From Undibacterium cyanobacteriorum (GTDB lineage Bacteria; Pseudomonadota; Gammaproteobacteria; Burkholderiales; Burkholderiaceae_D): 64,000 nucleotides of DNA. The translations under genes and the position numbers were made by a program. Positions 34,577 through 44,318 of this stretch are shown in pieces. The stretch lies in the NCBI RefSeq assembly GCF_031326225.1, contig NZ_CP133720.1:2046001-2110000 (forward strand). Reading direction: 5' to 3'. The notes beneath the pieces were generated by a model, which was not told the DNA's origin, did no database searches, and was given only the letters and a program-made list of their open reading frames with translations. Position 1 is the first letter of the stretch; each line of letters starts with the position of its first letter.

Positions 34577-35254
34577 ATGAAGACCATGAAAACTTTGAAG
34601 AAAATTCTTTTAGCCTCATTAGTTGTCACGTTATCGGCCTGTGCAGTGACGCCGACACCCATTGTGCATCAGACTGGAATGGTACGAAGCCAAAGTGCTA
34701 AGAACCAGAAAGAAGCCAATGGCGCAATTTTTCAAGCGGCTTCTTATCGTCCTTTGTTCGAAGATTACAAGGCGCGTATGGTGGGCGATGTCTTAACCAT
34801 TGCTATTAGTGAGAATACTTCTGCAGCAAAGGCCGCGGCTTCCTCCAACAGCAAAACCGGTGGCGCAAATTTCTCGGCGCCGACGATTTTTGGCATTCCT
34901 TCGACCACCACCGCCAAGGCCTCAATTTCAACTTCCGCGTCCAGTAAGTTTGATGAAAAGGGCGCCGAAACTTCAAGCAATACGTTCACAGGCACGATTG
35001 CAGTCACCGTTGTCGACGTTCTTCCCAATGGTAATTTGTTAGTGAGCGGTGAAAAACAAATCGCGTTCAATAAAGGAGCGGAGTTTGTGCGTTTTTCCGG
35101 TGTGGTTAATCCGCAAACGATTACTGCCGCAAACACCGTATCCTCTACTCAAGTTTCGGATGCGCGATTCGAATATCGATCTACGTCTCATGTCGATTTC
35201 GCTGAAGCCAATTCTTTGCTGACGCGATTCTTCCTTAGCTTCTTACCGTTCTGA
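34577..35254 (+). CDS. flgH: Flagellar L-ring lipoprotein FlgH
   Basis: 225 residues from ATG 34577 (34586 is a second possible start). The open frame extends upstream into flgG, but only this start gives a lipoprotein signal with lipobox LSAC. The L-ring core shows MVGDVLTIAISENTSA and the C-terminal ANSLLTRFFLSFLPF. Outer-membrane bushing of the rod. Confidence 0.95.
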   Translation: MKTMKTLKKILLASLVVTLSACAVTPTPIVHQTGMVRSQSAKNQKEANGAIFQAASYRPLFEDYKARMVGDVLTIAISENTSAAKAAASSNSKTGGANFSAPTIFGIPSTTTAKASISTSASSKFDEKGAETSSNTFTGTIAVTVVDVLPNGNLLVSGEKQIAFNKGAEFVRFSGVVNPQTITAANTVSSTQVSDARFEYRSTSHVDFAEANSLLTRFFLSFLPF

Positions 35255-35273
35255 TGTTGATTGAGAGGCTCTT

Positions 35274-36422
35274 ATGAAAACCTATTTGAAGTTAGTGTTG
35301 CGCAATACCCAAAAAAATGCCACGAAGTTTGTGACGGGTATGATTGCGGCCGTTTCGGTATTGGTGATGATGCCAGTGCACGCTGAGCGGATTAAGGATC
35401 TCGCTGGTGTGCAAGGTGTACGTCAAAATCAATTGATGGGATACGGTCTCGTGGTGGGGCTTGATGGAAGCGGTGATCAAACCACGCAAACACCTTTTAC
35501 TGTACAAAGCATTATTAGCATGATGCAGCAGATGGGCGTAACGACGCCAGTCGGTACCAGCTTGCAATTGAAAAATGTCGCTGCGGTGATGGTGACAACG
35601 TCTCTTCCACCATTTTCTCAGCCTGGACAGATGCTCGATGTGACGGTTTCGTCTATGGGAAATGCGAAGAGCTTGCGTGGCGGCACATTGTTAATGACAC
35701 CGCTCAAGGGTGCCGACAATCAAATTTATGCGATGGCGCAAGGCAATGTGCTGGTCGGAGGGGTAGGTGCTTCGGCTAATGGAAGTAAGGCACAGGTGAA
35801 TCATTTGAGTGTTGGTCGAATTTCAGGAGGGGCAACCGTTGAACGCGCTGTGCCAACGACACTTGGTCAAGGAAATGTTATTCAACTCGAGTTAAACAAC
35901 AGTGACTTCTCGACCGCTAGCTTGGTCGTTGAGGCGATTAACAAAAAATTCGGAGAAAACACTGCGGCAGCGATGGATGGAAGGGTGATTCAGGTAAAAG
36001 CGCCTATCCCGAACGACCAACGCGTTGCCTTTTTGGGCGCGTTAGAGAACCTCGAAGTGACCCCCGCAAAAATGGCGGCCAAGGTCATTCTTAATGCACG
36101 TACTGGTTCAATCGTGATGAATCAAGCAGTCAGTCTGGAGAATTGCGCTGTCGCTCATGGCAATTTGTCGGTCGTGGTGAACACCGAAAATTCGGTGAGT
36201 CAACCCAATGCCTTAAGCGACGGTCAAACGACAACGACGGGTAACTCCAATATCCAAATCACGAAAGAAGGCGGACAACTTCTTATGTTGAAGGCGGGAG
36301 CTTCACTGGCGGATGTGGTGAAAGCCTTAAATTCCATCGGAGCCACACCACAGGACTTGCTCGCCATTTTGCAAGCGATGAAAGCCTCCGGTGCCTTGCG
36401 CGCTGATTTAGAAATCATATGA
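35274..36422 (+). CDS. flgI: Flagellar P-ring protein FlgI
   Basis: 382 residues. A signal peptide ending near MPVHAERIKDLAGVQGVRQN is followed by the strongly conserved GYGLVVGLDGSGDQT. Periplasmic P-ring around the rod, assembled with FlgA. Confidence 0.97.
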   Translation: MKTYLKLVLRNTQKNATKFVTGMIAAVSVLVMMPVHAERIKDLAGVQGVRQNQLMGYGLVVGLDGSGDQTTQTPFTVQSIISMMQQMGVTTPVGTSLQLKNVAAVMVTTSLPPFSQPGQMLDVTVSSMGNAKSLRGGTLLMTPLKGADNQIYAMAQGNVLVGGVGASANGSKAQVNHLSVGRISGGATVERAVPTTLGQGNVIQLELNNSDFSTASLVVEAINKKFGENTAAAMDGRVIQVKAPIPNDQRVAFLGALENLEVTPAKMAAKVILNARTGSIVMNQAVSLENCAVAHGNLSVVVNTENSVSQPNALSDGQTTTTGNSNIQITKEGGQLLMLKAGASLADVVKALNSIGATPQDLLAILQAMKASGALRADLEII

Positions 36423-36430
36423 GGTAAGGT

Positions 36431-37336
36431 ATGCTAGGCAAACTGACCATTTCTGAAAACGCTGCATTCGACACCAAATCACTGGAGGGATTGCGTCGCA
36501 GTTCGCGGGATAATTCTCCCGAATCGATAAAGGCTGCAGCAACTCAGTTTGAAGCCCTATTTGTTAATATGATGTTGAAGTCGATGCGTCAGGCAAGTGG
36601 CCAAGATGGGATGTTCGACAGCGAACAGAACAAGATGTACACATCGATGTTGGATCAACAGCTTTCTCAAAAGATTGCGAGTCGCGGCTTAGGTTTGGCC
36701 GATGTGATGGTGCGACAAATGACCAACAACGCAGTCGCAGAGGTCGTGCAAGGCGACGCCTCGGCTCCTCAGCTAGGTGGGTTATCAGGAATTGACCAAT
36801 ATTTGCATCAACAGAAATTAAGTATCCGCGCCGCGAATCTGTTGGAAAATACCAAGCCCATCGTAAGTAACTCCAACTTGAAACACGTGCAAGCTTTTAC
36901 GGAAAAGTTTGCGTCCGAAGCGCAAATCGCGAGCGCTGAAACCGGGATTCCTGCTAAGTTCATGTTGGGGCAGGCAGCACTTGAAAGCGGCTGGGGAAGA
37001 AAGGAAATCAAAACGATTGACGGTTCAACTAGTCATAATGTGTTTGGAATAAAAGCTGGCGCGAATTGGAAGGGTAAGACTGTTGAAGCCGTGACAACTG
37101 AGTACATTAACGGCGTGCCACAACAACGCGTTGAGAAATTCCGTGCTTACGATAGCTATAGTGATGCCTTCAAAGATTACGCAAAGCTTATTACCAATAA
37201 TCCTCGATATCAAAAAGTCATGGAAAGCGCCGATGACCCAAGTCGTTTCGCGCATGCTCTGCAAAAAGCCGGATACGCGACCGATCCGTTTTATGCTCAA
37301 AAACTCAATACTCTCATTCGCCATTCCTTTAGCTGA
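36431..37336 (+). CDS. flgJ: Rod-cap / peptidoglycan hydrolase FlgJ
   Basis: 301 residues, two domains. The N-terminal rod-binding domain (AATQFEALFVNMMLKSMRQA) occupies about residues 30-100. The C-terminal glucosaminidase domain (about 150-300) has the catalytic Glu in GQAALESGWGRKEI. This is the full-length dual FlgJ seen in beta/gamma groups. Confidence 0.96.
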   Translation: MLGKLTISENAAFDTKSLEGLRRSSRDNSPESIKAAATQFEALFVNMMLKSMRQASGQDGMFDSEQNKMYTSMLDQQLSQKIASRGLGLADVMVRQMTNNAVAEVVQGDASAPQLGGLSGIDQYLHQQKLSIRAANLLENTKPIVSNSNLKHVQAFTEKFASEAQIASAETGIPAKFMLGQAALESGWGRKEIKTIDGSTSHNVFGIKAGANWKGKTVEAVTTEYINGVPQQRVEKFRAYDSYSDAFKDYAKLITNNPRYQKVMESADDPSRFAHALQKAGYATDPFYAQKLNTLIRHSFS

Positions 37337-37369
37337 TCTCGTCGATTCTTTTCGATTTAATAACTTAAT

Positions 37370-37396
37370 TAAAGTTTCGGCGCATTGTCCCGATAA
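37370..37396 (+). promoter_or_regulatory. Sigma-28 (FliA)-type promoter of flgKL
   Basis: TAAAGTTT (37370-37377), an 11-base spacer and CCCGATAA (37389-37396): one mismatch in 16 to the FliA consensus. flgK starts 48 bases downstream, so flgKL can be a late unit separate from flgB-J. Confidence 0.85.
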
Positions 37397-37443
37397 TAGG
37401 CTAACGACTGCCGTAGATAGTTGAACGCAAAGATAGGATCATC

Positions 37444-39747
37444 ATGGGTACCAGTATTTTAGGAATTGGGCAAAGTGCGCTGGCTGCAGCCCAGTTAGGG
37501 ATTGCAACGACGGGGCATAACATCGCCAATGCAAACACCCCCGGATATAACCGACAAATCCTATTGCAGAGTGCCGCAGCCGCTCAAAATGATGGCGGTA
37601 GTTTTATCGGACAAGGCACCAAGGTCGGGGAAGTTCGACGGATCTACAATGAGTTTGTCAACCAACAAGTTAATGCGACCCAAGCGGCGCAAAATTATTC
37701 TGCAGCCTACTTGGGGCAGGTTCAGCGCATCAATAATTTAGTTGCTGATCAAACTGCCGGTATTTCGCCAAGTTTGCAGGAATTCTTTAGCGCGATGCAA
37801 AATTTGGCATCGACCCCAAATGGAACGGCGGGCGCTGCTGCGCGTCAAGCAGTATTGTCGATGGGCTCAGCATTGACGACACGTATTGGTAATTTGGGTG
37901 ATCAACTAGATCAAGTATCTGAAGAGGTTAACAGTCGCATCACGCAAGCAGTTTCGGAAATTAATGGCATCGCCAAAGAGATATCGGATCTCAACGATTC
38001 GATCGAGACCGCTGAGAGCATATCCGGTGGGGCGACTCCGAACGATCTTTTAGATCAGCGTGACTACGCGGTGACTCAACTAAGCAAGTTGGTCAACGTT
38101 TCCGTGGTAGAGCAAAGCGGCAAATTCAATATCTTTATCGGAACAGGACAGCCACTCGTCTTGGGAAGCAAAGTGAGTGTGTTGCAAGCGACTCCAGCGC
38201 TAACAGATTCCAGTCGGATGCAGGTTTCATACGAAAACAATGGCCGTCTCATTCAATTAAATGAGCAAAGTATCTCTGGAGGGACTTTGGGCGGTATTTT
38301 CGCTTTTCGTACCAATTCGCTTGACACTGCACGCAATTCGATTGGTCGACTTGCGGTTGCAATTGCAACGGAATTTAATGACCAACATAAGTTGGGGCAA
38401 GACCTAAATGGACAAATCGGAACGGACTTTTTTGCTGTGGCTGGTCCGGTGTCAACCCCAAGCAGTGCGAATACGGGAACGGCGAATATTGCGGCCACGT
38501 TTGCCGATGTCGGCGCGCTCACCTTGAGCGACTATCGTGTGCAATATTTGGCTGGAACGGTACCGAATCCAAATTACTTCAAGATTACGCGAGTTAGTGA
38601 TGGCACGGTTCAGACATCGAACAGCCTTCCTGCGGTTGTGGATGGAATTACCTTTAATCTACAGTCAACTACCGTGTTGCCCGCGGTGAATGATGAATAC
38701 TTGGTAAAACCAACCGCGGGAGCGGCAGCAACTTTGCGTGTAGCCATTACTGATGTTGCAAAAATCGCGGCGGGTGTTCCATTATCCACGACAACTCCCA
38801 GCACGAATTTGGGCACGGGTAAAATCACAGCAGGCACGATTGACAGCCCAGTTGCTTCCAAAAGCAATTCTTTAACGGCGACTATCGGTGCCGTGACAGT
38901 AGCGGACTCATATACCACTAACACGCTTGCTTCGCCGTTGACTCTAACCTTTGCGACGGGGCCGAATGCCTTGGCTGGTTTCCCTATTGGTGCTTTGGTT
39001 TCAGTGACAAGCGGTGGTGTCACTTCGAACTATGAAGTGGCAGCAGCTGCTGCGCCCGCAGCTAATCCACCTCAAGTGGTTAATGTTCCTTACACCAGTG
39101 GTGCGACGATCACATATTCGGGAATGTGTTTTGCGATCAAAGATAATCCAACAGCACCAAGTGCGGGTGAGACCTTCACGCTCGCAAAGTCTACGCCGAT
39201 TACAGCAACCACTTTGACTTTTAATTCCGGAACCAATTCTTTTTCTGGCTTCCCAGCCAATGCAAACGTCACTGTCAAAAATGGTAACACCGTGACCTCT
39301 TATGTAGCGGGATCATCGATTCCTTATGTGGAAGGCGCTACAGTAAGCTTTAACGGTACTAGCTTCGTCATGTCGGGGATTTACAAAAACGGCGATGTCA
39401 TCAATATTTCGAATAATGCTTCCGGAACGGGTGATAATCGAAACGCTGTGCTGTTAGCAGGCCTACAGACAAAAAATACGATGTCTTCTGGGAGTACTAG
39501 TTTTCAAGGAGCCTATGGCCAATTTGTGAGTTTGATTGGTAATAAGACCCATGAGCTCGAAGTCACCAATACGGCAGAAACAAAGCTTCTCGATCAGGCA
39601 GTGCAGGCACAGCAGTCAGAATCTGGCGTCAATCTCGACGAAGAAGCAGCCAATTTGCTTCGTTATCAACAAGCATATCAAGCCGCTGGAAAGTTAATGC
39701 AAATCGCAAGTCAATTGTTTGACGCTCTCTTGGCTTTAGGTCGCTGA
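37444..39747 (+). CDS. flgK: Hook-filament junction protein FlgK (HAP1), enlarged
   Basis: 767 residues, about 220 longer than enterobacterial FlgK. Terminal axial helices are canonical (ATTGHNIANANTPGYNRQIL; NLLRYQQAYQAAGKLMQIAS). The extra length lies between about residues 340 and 680. It contains two related beta-rich units: one with LAGFP, VPYTSGATITYSG, the other with FSGFP, IPYVEGATVSFNG. These are likely surface-exposed domains. FlgN is its chaperone. Confidence 0.95.
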   Translation: MGTSILGIGQSALAAAQLGIATTGHNIANANTPGYNRQILLQSAAAAQNDGGSFIGQGTKVGEVRRIYNEFVNQQVNATQAAQNYSAAYLGQVQRINNLVADQTAGISPSLQEFFSAMQNLASTPNGTAGAAARQAVLSMGSALTTRIGNLGDQLDQVSEEVNSRITQAVSEINGIAKEISDLNDSIETAESISGGATPNDLLDQRDYAVTQLSKLVNVSVVEQSGKFNIFIGTGQPLVLGSKVSVLQATPALTDSSRMQVSYENNGRLIQLNEQSISGGTLGGIFAFRTNSLDTARNSIGRLAVAIATEFNDQHKLGQDLNGQIGTDFFAVAGPVSTPSSANTGTANIAATFADVGALTLSDYRVQYLAGTVPNPNYFKITRVSDGTVQTSNSLPAVVDGITFNLQSTTVLPAVNDEYLVKPTAGAAATLRVAITDVAKIAAGVPLSTTTPSTNLGTGKITAGTIDSPVASKSNSLTATIGAVTVADSYTTNTLASPLTLTFATGPNALAGFPIGALVSVTSGGVTSNYEVAAAAAPAANPPQVVNVPYTSGATITYSGMCFAIKDNPTAPSAGETFTLAKSTPITATTLTFNSGTNSFSGFPANANVTVKNGNTVTSYVAGSSIPYVEGATVSFNGTSFVMSGIYKNGDVINISNNASGTGDNRNAVLLAGLQTKNTMSSGSTSFQGAYGQFVSLIGNKTHELEVTNTAETKLLDQAVQAQQSESGVNLDEEAANLLRYQQAYQAAGKLMQIASQLFDALLALGR

Positions 39748-39758
39748 TAGGTGAAATT

Positions 39759-40982
39759 ATGCGAATTAGTACATCAACGATTTTTCAAACAGGCGGCGGT
39801 CGGATCAGTGACTTGCAATCCGCGTTAAACCGCACTCAGCAACAGATCGCAGCGGGACGTCGCATCCTGACCCCATCGGATGATCCAATTGGTTCAGCGA
39901 GAGCCTTGGTCATTACCCAGGCTGATGCGGTTAATGATCAGTTCGCAATCAACCGAAAGAGTGCGACCAATACGCTCAGCATTGCTGAGAGCCGCCTTGG
40001 GGATGTATCAAGTACACTCAGTAATGTGAAGTCCCTGTTAATCAGTGCGGGCAGCGGTATTCTGACAGATCAGGAACGCACTTATATTGCAAATGAATTG
40101 CAAGGAAATCTTGATCAACTGTTTGGTCTGGCAAATTCAACGGATGGAACGGAAGCTTATTTATTCTCAGGCTTTTCTTCGACCGTTGCGCCATACACTA
40201 AAACCCAAGGTGGAGCGGCTTACAATGGCGATCAGGGAGCGCGCGCGATTCAAGTCGACACCTCACGTCAAATCCCTATCAGCGATGTTGGTGAAGCGAT
40301 TTTTGGAAACATCCGTACGTCCCCTAATCAGTTCAATGTAGTCCCGAATCCATTAAATGCTGGTACTCCCACTTTCTCAGCAGCGATTAATGTGCCGACC
40401 AGTGCGAACTTGACCGGAAATAACTATGAGGTGGTTTTTGATAACACGGGATTGAATTTTACCGTTCAGAACACAACAACAAATACCACTGTCGTACCTT
40501 CCACTGCATATGTGAGCCCAGCCACCGTAACAGTGGATGGGATAGATATTTCTATTACGACCGCACCGGGCGCAAATGGTGCTCCGGGCCCAGGCGATAA
40601 ATTTGTTATCCAGCCCGGCAATCAGAATATTTTTGAAACCATTACGGACGCAATCAACGCGCTGAAGACACCCGCCTCGACGGTGCAAGGCAAGGCCGAT
40701 TTGGGATGGCGATTGCAACAGGCAAACAGCAATGTCGATAAGTCGTTGTCGAACGTCCTGATTGCTCGTACGAATTTCGGTACAAGCTTGAAAGAGCTAG
40801 AACAATTGGATGCAGGGGGGGAGGGCTTGGGCTTAGTTTACAAGCAAGAACTTTCTGAAATTCAAGACCTCGATTATGCAAAGGCAATAACAGAACTCAA
40901 CCAAAACCAAGTTGTTTTGCAAGCCGCACAGCAATCATTCATTAAGGCGACCTCATTGTCCCTGTTTAACTTTATGAATTAA
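39759..40982 (+). CDS. flgL: Hook-filament junction protein FlgL (HAP3)
   Basis: 407 residues. MRISTSTIFQTGGGRISDLQ and RTQQQIAAGRRILTPSDDPI are flagellin-family N-terminal signatures; the C-terminal LDYAKAITELNQNQVVLQAA is also typical. About 90 residues longer than the enterobacterial protein, in the central region. Lies 11 bases after flgK. Confidence 0.95.
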   Translation: MRISTSTIFQTGGGRISDLQSALNRTQQQIAAGRRILTPSDDPIGSARALVITQADAVNDQFAINRKSATNTLSIAESRLGDVSSTLSNVKSLLISAGSGILTDQERTYIANELQGNLDQLFGLANSTDGTEAYLFSGFSSTVAPYTKTQGGAAYNGDQGARAIQVDTSRQIPISDVGEAIFGNIRTSPNQFNVVPNPLNAGTPTFSAAINVPTSANLTGNNYEVVFDNTGLNFTVQNTTTNTTVVPSTAYVSPATVTVDGIDISITTAPGANGAPGPGDKFVIQPGNQNIFETITDAINALKTPASTVQGKADLGWRLQQANSNVDKSLSNVLIARTNFGTSLKELEQLDAGGEGLGLVYKQELSEIQDLDYAKAITELNQNQVVLQAAQQSFIKATSLSLFNFMN

Positions 40983-41007
40983 TGCTGGCTATTTGCAGTG
41001 ACATAAA

Positions 41008-41044
41008 AATGATAAAGGGGCGCTTGTTGCGCCCCTTTATCATT
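41008..41044. terminator. Perfect 16-base-pair hairpin after flgL
   Basis: AATGATAAAGGGGCGC is followed by a TTGTT loop and its exact complement. It has a short T-run within the 3' arm (CCCCTTTATC). It lies 25 bases after the flgL stop and probably terminates the flgKL transcript. Confidence 0.75.
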
Positions 41045-41070
41045 GATCCTAAACTAACTGAGTGAACCCC

Positions 41071-41096
41071 AAAAAAGCCTTAATTAAAATTTAGGC
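41071..41096 (-). terminator. Terminator of the PP2C phosphatase gene
   Basis: Read on the minus strand: AGCCTAA, an AT-rich loop, TTAAGGCT, then TTTTT. It lies 11 bases past the phosphatase stop. Confidence 0.7.
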
Positions 41097-41106
41097 TAAA
41101 TTTAAA

Positions 41107-41904
41107 CTAAATAACTCTCGTCATTTTTTCGGCAACGTAGGTTTTTTGCTCGATCGGTTGTGGAGATAGTTTCACGATCGCAAATGAGATATTGTCGCCA
41201 TGTGAATTGGCACGCTCACGCGCCTTGCGAATCATTAGCTCTGAGGCCTGGCGCGGTGTGCTAGCACCAACCGCGACCGAAAGCTCAGAATCGCTAAAGT
41301 AGTGCCATAAACCATCGGAGCAGAGCAGAAAAGAGTCTCCAGCCACCAAGTCTCGTTTTTCCCCAAAACTGACATATGGAATTGCATTCTTTGAACCGAG
41401 TACGTTGACCAATACATTCGACATTTTGTGGTTTTTGGCTTCTTCCGGAGTGATCATGCCTTCGTCCACTAAACGTTCGACGTAAGAGTGATCCTTGGTT
41501 CTTTCCGCGAAATTTGGCCCTGAAAAGCGATAAAGTCGTGAATCGCCAACATGCGCCCAAACTGCCTTCTGTGGAGAAATGACCAAGGCCGCGAACGTAC
41601 TATGTGGTTCTTTTTCAGAGGAGACTGCTGATAATTTAATGACTGTGTGCGCCTCTTGAACAATTGCTTCGAGCATTGCATTAATGTCATTTCCAGGGAA
41701 AAACTCATCAAACAGCATTTTCGCTGAACGAATCACTTGTTCGGCTGCAATCGCGCCGCCGCTCTTTCCACCCATACCATCGGCCACCACGGCCATCATG
41801 TGTCCCGGTGCATTTGGAGCGGCGAAAAGCGCTACTCGGTCTTGTTGTTCTTTGCGGTCGCCGATGTGTTGGGCTGTGCCCGCTTCGATCTTATATTGGC
41901 TCAT
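41107..41904 (-). CDS. PP2C-type (PPM) protein serine/threonine phosphatase
   Basis: 265 residues, a single soluble PPM domain. Metal-binding motifs are visible: DRVALF near the start, ADGMGGKSGG, WAHVGDSRLYRF, LLCSDGLWHYF and GDNISFAIV near the end. It would dephosphorylate Ser/Thr proteins with Mn/Mg. No partner kinase gene is nearby. Divergent from the ydcH-like gene. Confidence 0.9.
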   Translation of the reverse strand: MSQYKIEAGTAQHIGDRKEQQDRVALFAAPNAPGHMMAVVADGMGGKSGGAIAAEQVIRSAKMLFDEFFPGNDINAMLEAIVQEAHTVIKLSAVSSEKEPHSTFAALVISPQKAVWAHVGDSRLYRFSGPNFAERTKDHSYVERLVDEGMITPEEAKNHKMSNVLVNVLGSKNAIPYVSFGEKRDLVAGDSFLLCSDGLWHYFSDSELSVAVGASTPRQASELMIRKARERANSHGDNISFAIVKLSPQPIEQKTYVAEKMTRVI

Positions 41905-41981
41905 ACGTCAGGGTAGATTACACTAGTAACTATTTCCAAGTTAGACAAGAATTCACCTTATTTTACTCGTTCTGAAAGATT

Positions 41982-42182
41982 ATGGATCATACAAATCAAA
42001 TTAGAATGCGCATTTGCGAACTAGAGTTGGAACATCGCGACCTTGATACCGTAATCGAGACCTTAACAAAAGATCCAAATCATGATGAGCTGCAACTACG
42101 TCGCCTTAAAAAGCGCAAGCTTCAGTTGAAGGATTATATTGCCCTTTTAAAAATGCAACTGTCCCCCGATATCCCAGCTTAA
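41982..42182 (+). CDS. YdcH family (DUF465) small protein
   Basis: 66 residues, a helical hairpin with many charged residues. HRDLDTVIETLTKDPN and LRRLKKRKLQLKDYIALL match the DUF465 pattern; the function of the family is unknown. It stands alone between the phosphatase and the helicase. Confidence 0.8.
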   Translation: MDHTNQIRMRICELELEHRDLDTVIETLTKDPNHDELQLRRLKKRKLQLKDYIALLKMQLSPDIPA

Positions 42183-42195
42183 TCTATTGATTTCT

Positions 42196-42234
42196 CTTGG
42201 TGCCTAGTAGATCTATCTAATAACCGGCACCAAG
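42196..42234. other. Nine-base-pair inverted repeat between ydcH-like gene and helicase
   Basis: CTTGGTGCC (42196-42204) and GGCACCAAG (42226-42234), separated by 21 bases that contain the palindrome TAGATCTA. No T-run follows. It could end the small gene's transcript or be a regulatory dyad for the helicase. Confidence 0.4.
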
Positions 42235-42282
42235 GTGCAAGAAGCTTAGGCTTCGATCTGAACTTTTCATAGTGTTTTTATT

Positions 42283-44283
42283 TTGACTGATTTATCAAAC
42301 GAAGCAAGCATTTCCAGTCCACATGAGGCTCAACTTGAGCAAATATTTGGCGAATCAGGACTGTTAAGCACGTCGATCGCAGGATATCGCCCGCGTGCGG
42401 CTCAGATTGAGATGGCTAAATCGATTTTGCAAGCCATTGAGCAGCAATCGACCCTGTTGGCAGAAGCGGGGACTGGAACTGGTAAGACTTATGCGTACTT
42501 GATTCCGGCTCTATTGTGGGGCGGCAAAACCATCGTATCTACCGGTACAAAGAATCTGCAAGATCAGCTTTATTTGCGGGACATTCCAACGATTAAGAAG
42601 GTGCTTAAGGCTCCAGTATCGGTCGCCTTGTTGAAGGGGCGCGCAAACTACGTCTGTCATTTTCATTTAGAGCGTACTTTACAGAACGGACGCCTCACTA
42701 CACGCGAAGATGTTGGCTACTTGCGCGATATTTCTCGTTTCATCAAGACGACTAGCAGTGGTGATAAGTCAGAGCTCGCAAGGGTGCCAGAAGGTGCCTC
42801 GATATGGAGTCTAGTGACTTCAACCAAAGATACTTGCATGGGCTCGGAATGTCAGTATTACCAAGATTGTTTTGTGATGAAGGCGCGCAAGGAAGCGCAG
42901 CAGGCTGATGTGGTGGTGGTCAATCATCATTTATTCTTCGCCGATTTGGCCTTGAAAGATACCGGTATCGCTGAGTTGCTGCCTTCGGCAAATACGGTTA
43001 TTTTCGACGAGGCACATCAGTTGCCAGAGACTGCGACCTTGTTTTTCGGGGATAGTATTTCGACTTCGCAGATCTTGGAACTTTGCCGCGACAGTCTCGC
43101 AGAGGGATTATCGCATGCGCGGGATGGAGCGGAATGGGCTGCTATCGTCGCACCAGTGGAACGCGCTGCGCGGGATTTGCGTTTGGCGTTCGCGCAAGAT
43201 TCGATTCGCATGTCCTTGGCGCAAATTGCGCCATCGAGTGAGTTTTTTCCCCATTTAGAAACTCTAAAGGAAAAGTTAGACGACCTTATTTCTGTGTTGG
43301 AAAAACAAGCTGAGCGCGCAGAAACAATAGAGCAGTGCCGCGTGCGTGCCATCGACCTATTGACGAAGTTGGAGGATTGGCGCGAGTTTCCTGCTGATTC
43401 AAAAGAAGCAAAAGGGCGTCCTGAATGTGTGTTGTGGGTAGAAGCCTATTCAAGTTCCTTGCAACTGCATAAGACGCCGTTGTCGATCGCTCCAATTTTC
43501 AATAAACAGCGTGAAGGCGTGCCGCGTGCATGGATTTTTGCGTCTGCGACCATGGCCGTCAAAAATGACTTTAGTCATTACGTCTCTCAGATGGGATTGT
43601 GGGACCAGCCAGCCAAAACATGGCCAAGTCCATTTAATTATCAAGAGCAGGGTCTCTTGTACGTGCCCGAGAGTATGCCGCAACCCAATAGTTGGGGGTA
43701 TACCGAGGCCGTGGTTGATGCGGCGTTGCCCCTGATTGAAGCGGCCGGTGGTCGTACTTTTCTCCTCTGCACGACCAACAAGGCGGTCAAACAGTGTGCT
43801 GAGAAATTACGATCAGAATTTGAAAAACGTGGACTGGTCTTCCCCTTATTTGTGCAAGGCGATGCGGGTCGAACTGAACTCTTGGATCGATTTAGGATAG
43901 CGGGTAATGGTGTTTTGATTGGTAGTCAGAGTTTTTGGGAAGGTGTGGATGTGCGTGGTGAAGCCTTGTCCTTAGTAGTGATTGATAAGCTGCCGTTCGC
44001 GCCTCCCGATGATCCTGTTCTAGCCGCGCGGATTGAAGCGATGGAAAAGAAGGGATTGAATGGTTTCGTTCATCATCAATTGCCAGAAGCAATCATCAAT
44101 TTGAAACAAGGGGCTGGGCGTTTAATTCGTGACGAGACAGATCGTGGGGTATTGATGATTTGCGACCCTCGCTTGATTAGTAAGCCTTACGGACGTCGGA
44201 TTTGGCAGAGCTTGCCTCCCTTCGCGCGAACACGTGAACTCGCGGTGGCGGTGCGTTTTTTTGAGAAAGACGTGCCGATTTAA
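42283..44283 (+). CDS. ATP-dependent DNA helicase, DinG/YoaA (XPD-like) family
   Basis: 666 residues. Walker A is AEAGTGTGKT (Lys68), the DEAH box FDEAHQLPE, and late motifs GSQSFWEGVDV and QGAGRLIRD. Cysteines in VCHF, TCMGSEC and DCF would bind the 4Fe-4S cluster. Size and motifs favour YoaA over long DinG. The TTG start lacks an obvious SD, but the conserved YRPRAAQIEMA region precludes starting at the next ATG. It acts in repair or replication-fork restart. Confidence 0.9.
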   Translation: MTDLSNEASISSPHEAQLEQIFGESGLLSTSIAGYRPRAAQIEMAKSILQAIEQQSTLLAEAGTGTGKTYAYLIPALLWGGKTIVSTGTKNLQDQLYLRDIPTIKKVLKAPVSVALLKGRANYVCHFHLERTLQNGRLTTREDVGYLRDISRFIKTTSSGDKSELARVPEGASIWSLVTSTKDTCMGSECQYYQDCFVMKARKEAQQADVVVVNHHLFFADLALKDTGIAELLPSANTVIFDEAHQLPETATLFFGDSISTSQILELCRDSLAEGLSHARDGAEWAAIVAPVERAARDLRLAFAQDSIRMSLAQIAPSSEFFPHLETLKEKLDDLISVLEKQAERAETIEQCRVRAIDLLTKLEDWREFPADSKEAKGRPECVLWVEAYSSSLQLHKTPLSIAPIFNKQREGVPRAWIFASATMAVKNDFSHYVSQMGLWDQPAKTWPSPFNYQEQGLLYVPESMPQPNSWGYTEAVVDAALPLIEAAGGRTFLLCTTNKAVKQCAEKLRSEFEKRGLVFPLFVQGDAGRTELLDRFRIAGNGVLIGSQSFWEGVDVRGEALSLVVIDKLPFAPPDDPVLAARIEAMEKKGLNGFVHHQLPEAIINLKQGAGRLIRDETDRGVLMICDPRLISKPYGRRIWQSLPPFARTRELAVAVRFFEKDVPI

Positions 44284-44318
44284 TGCATTTCTCAATCGGA
44301 CTTTTTTGTGTGGGAGAC

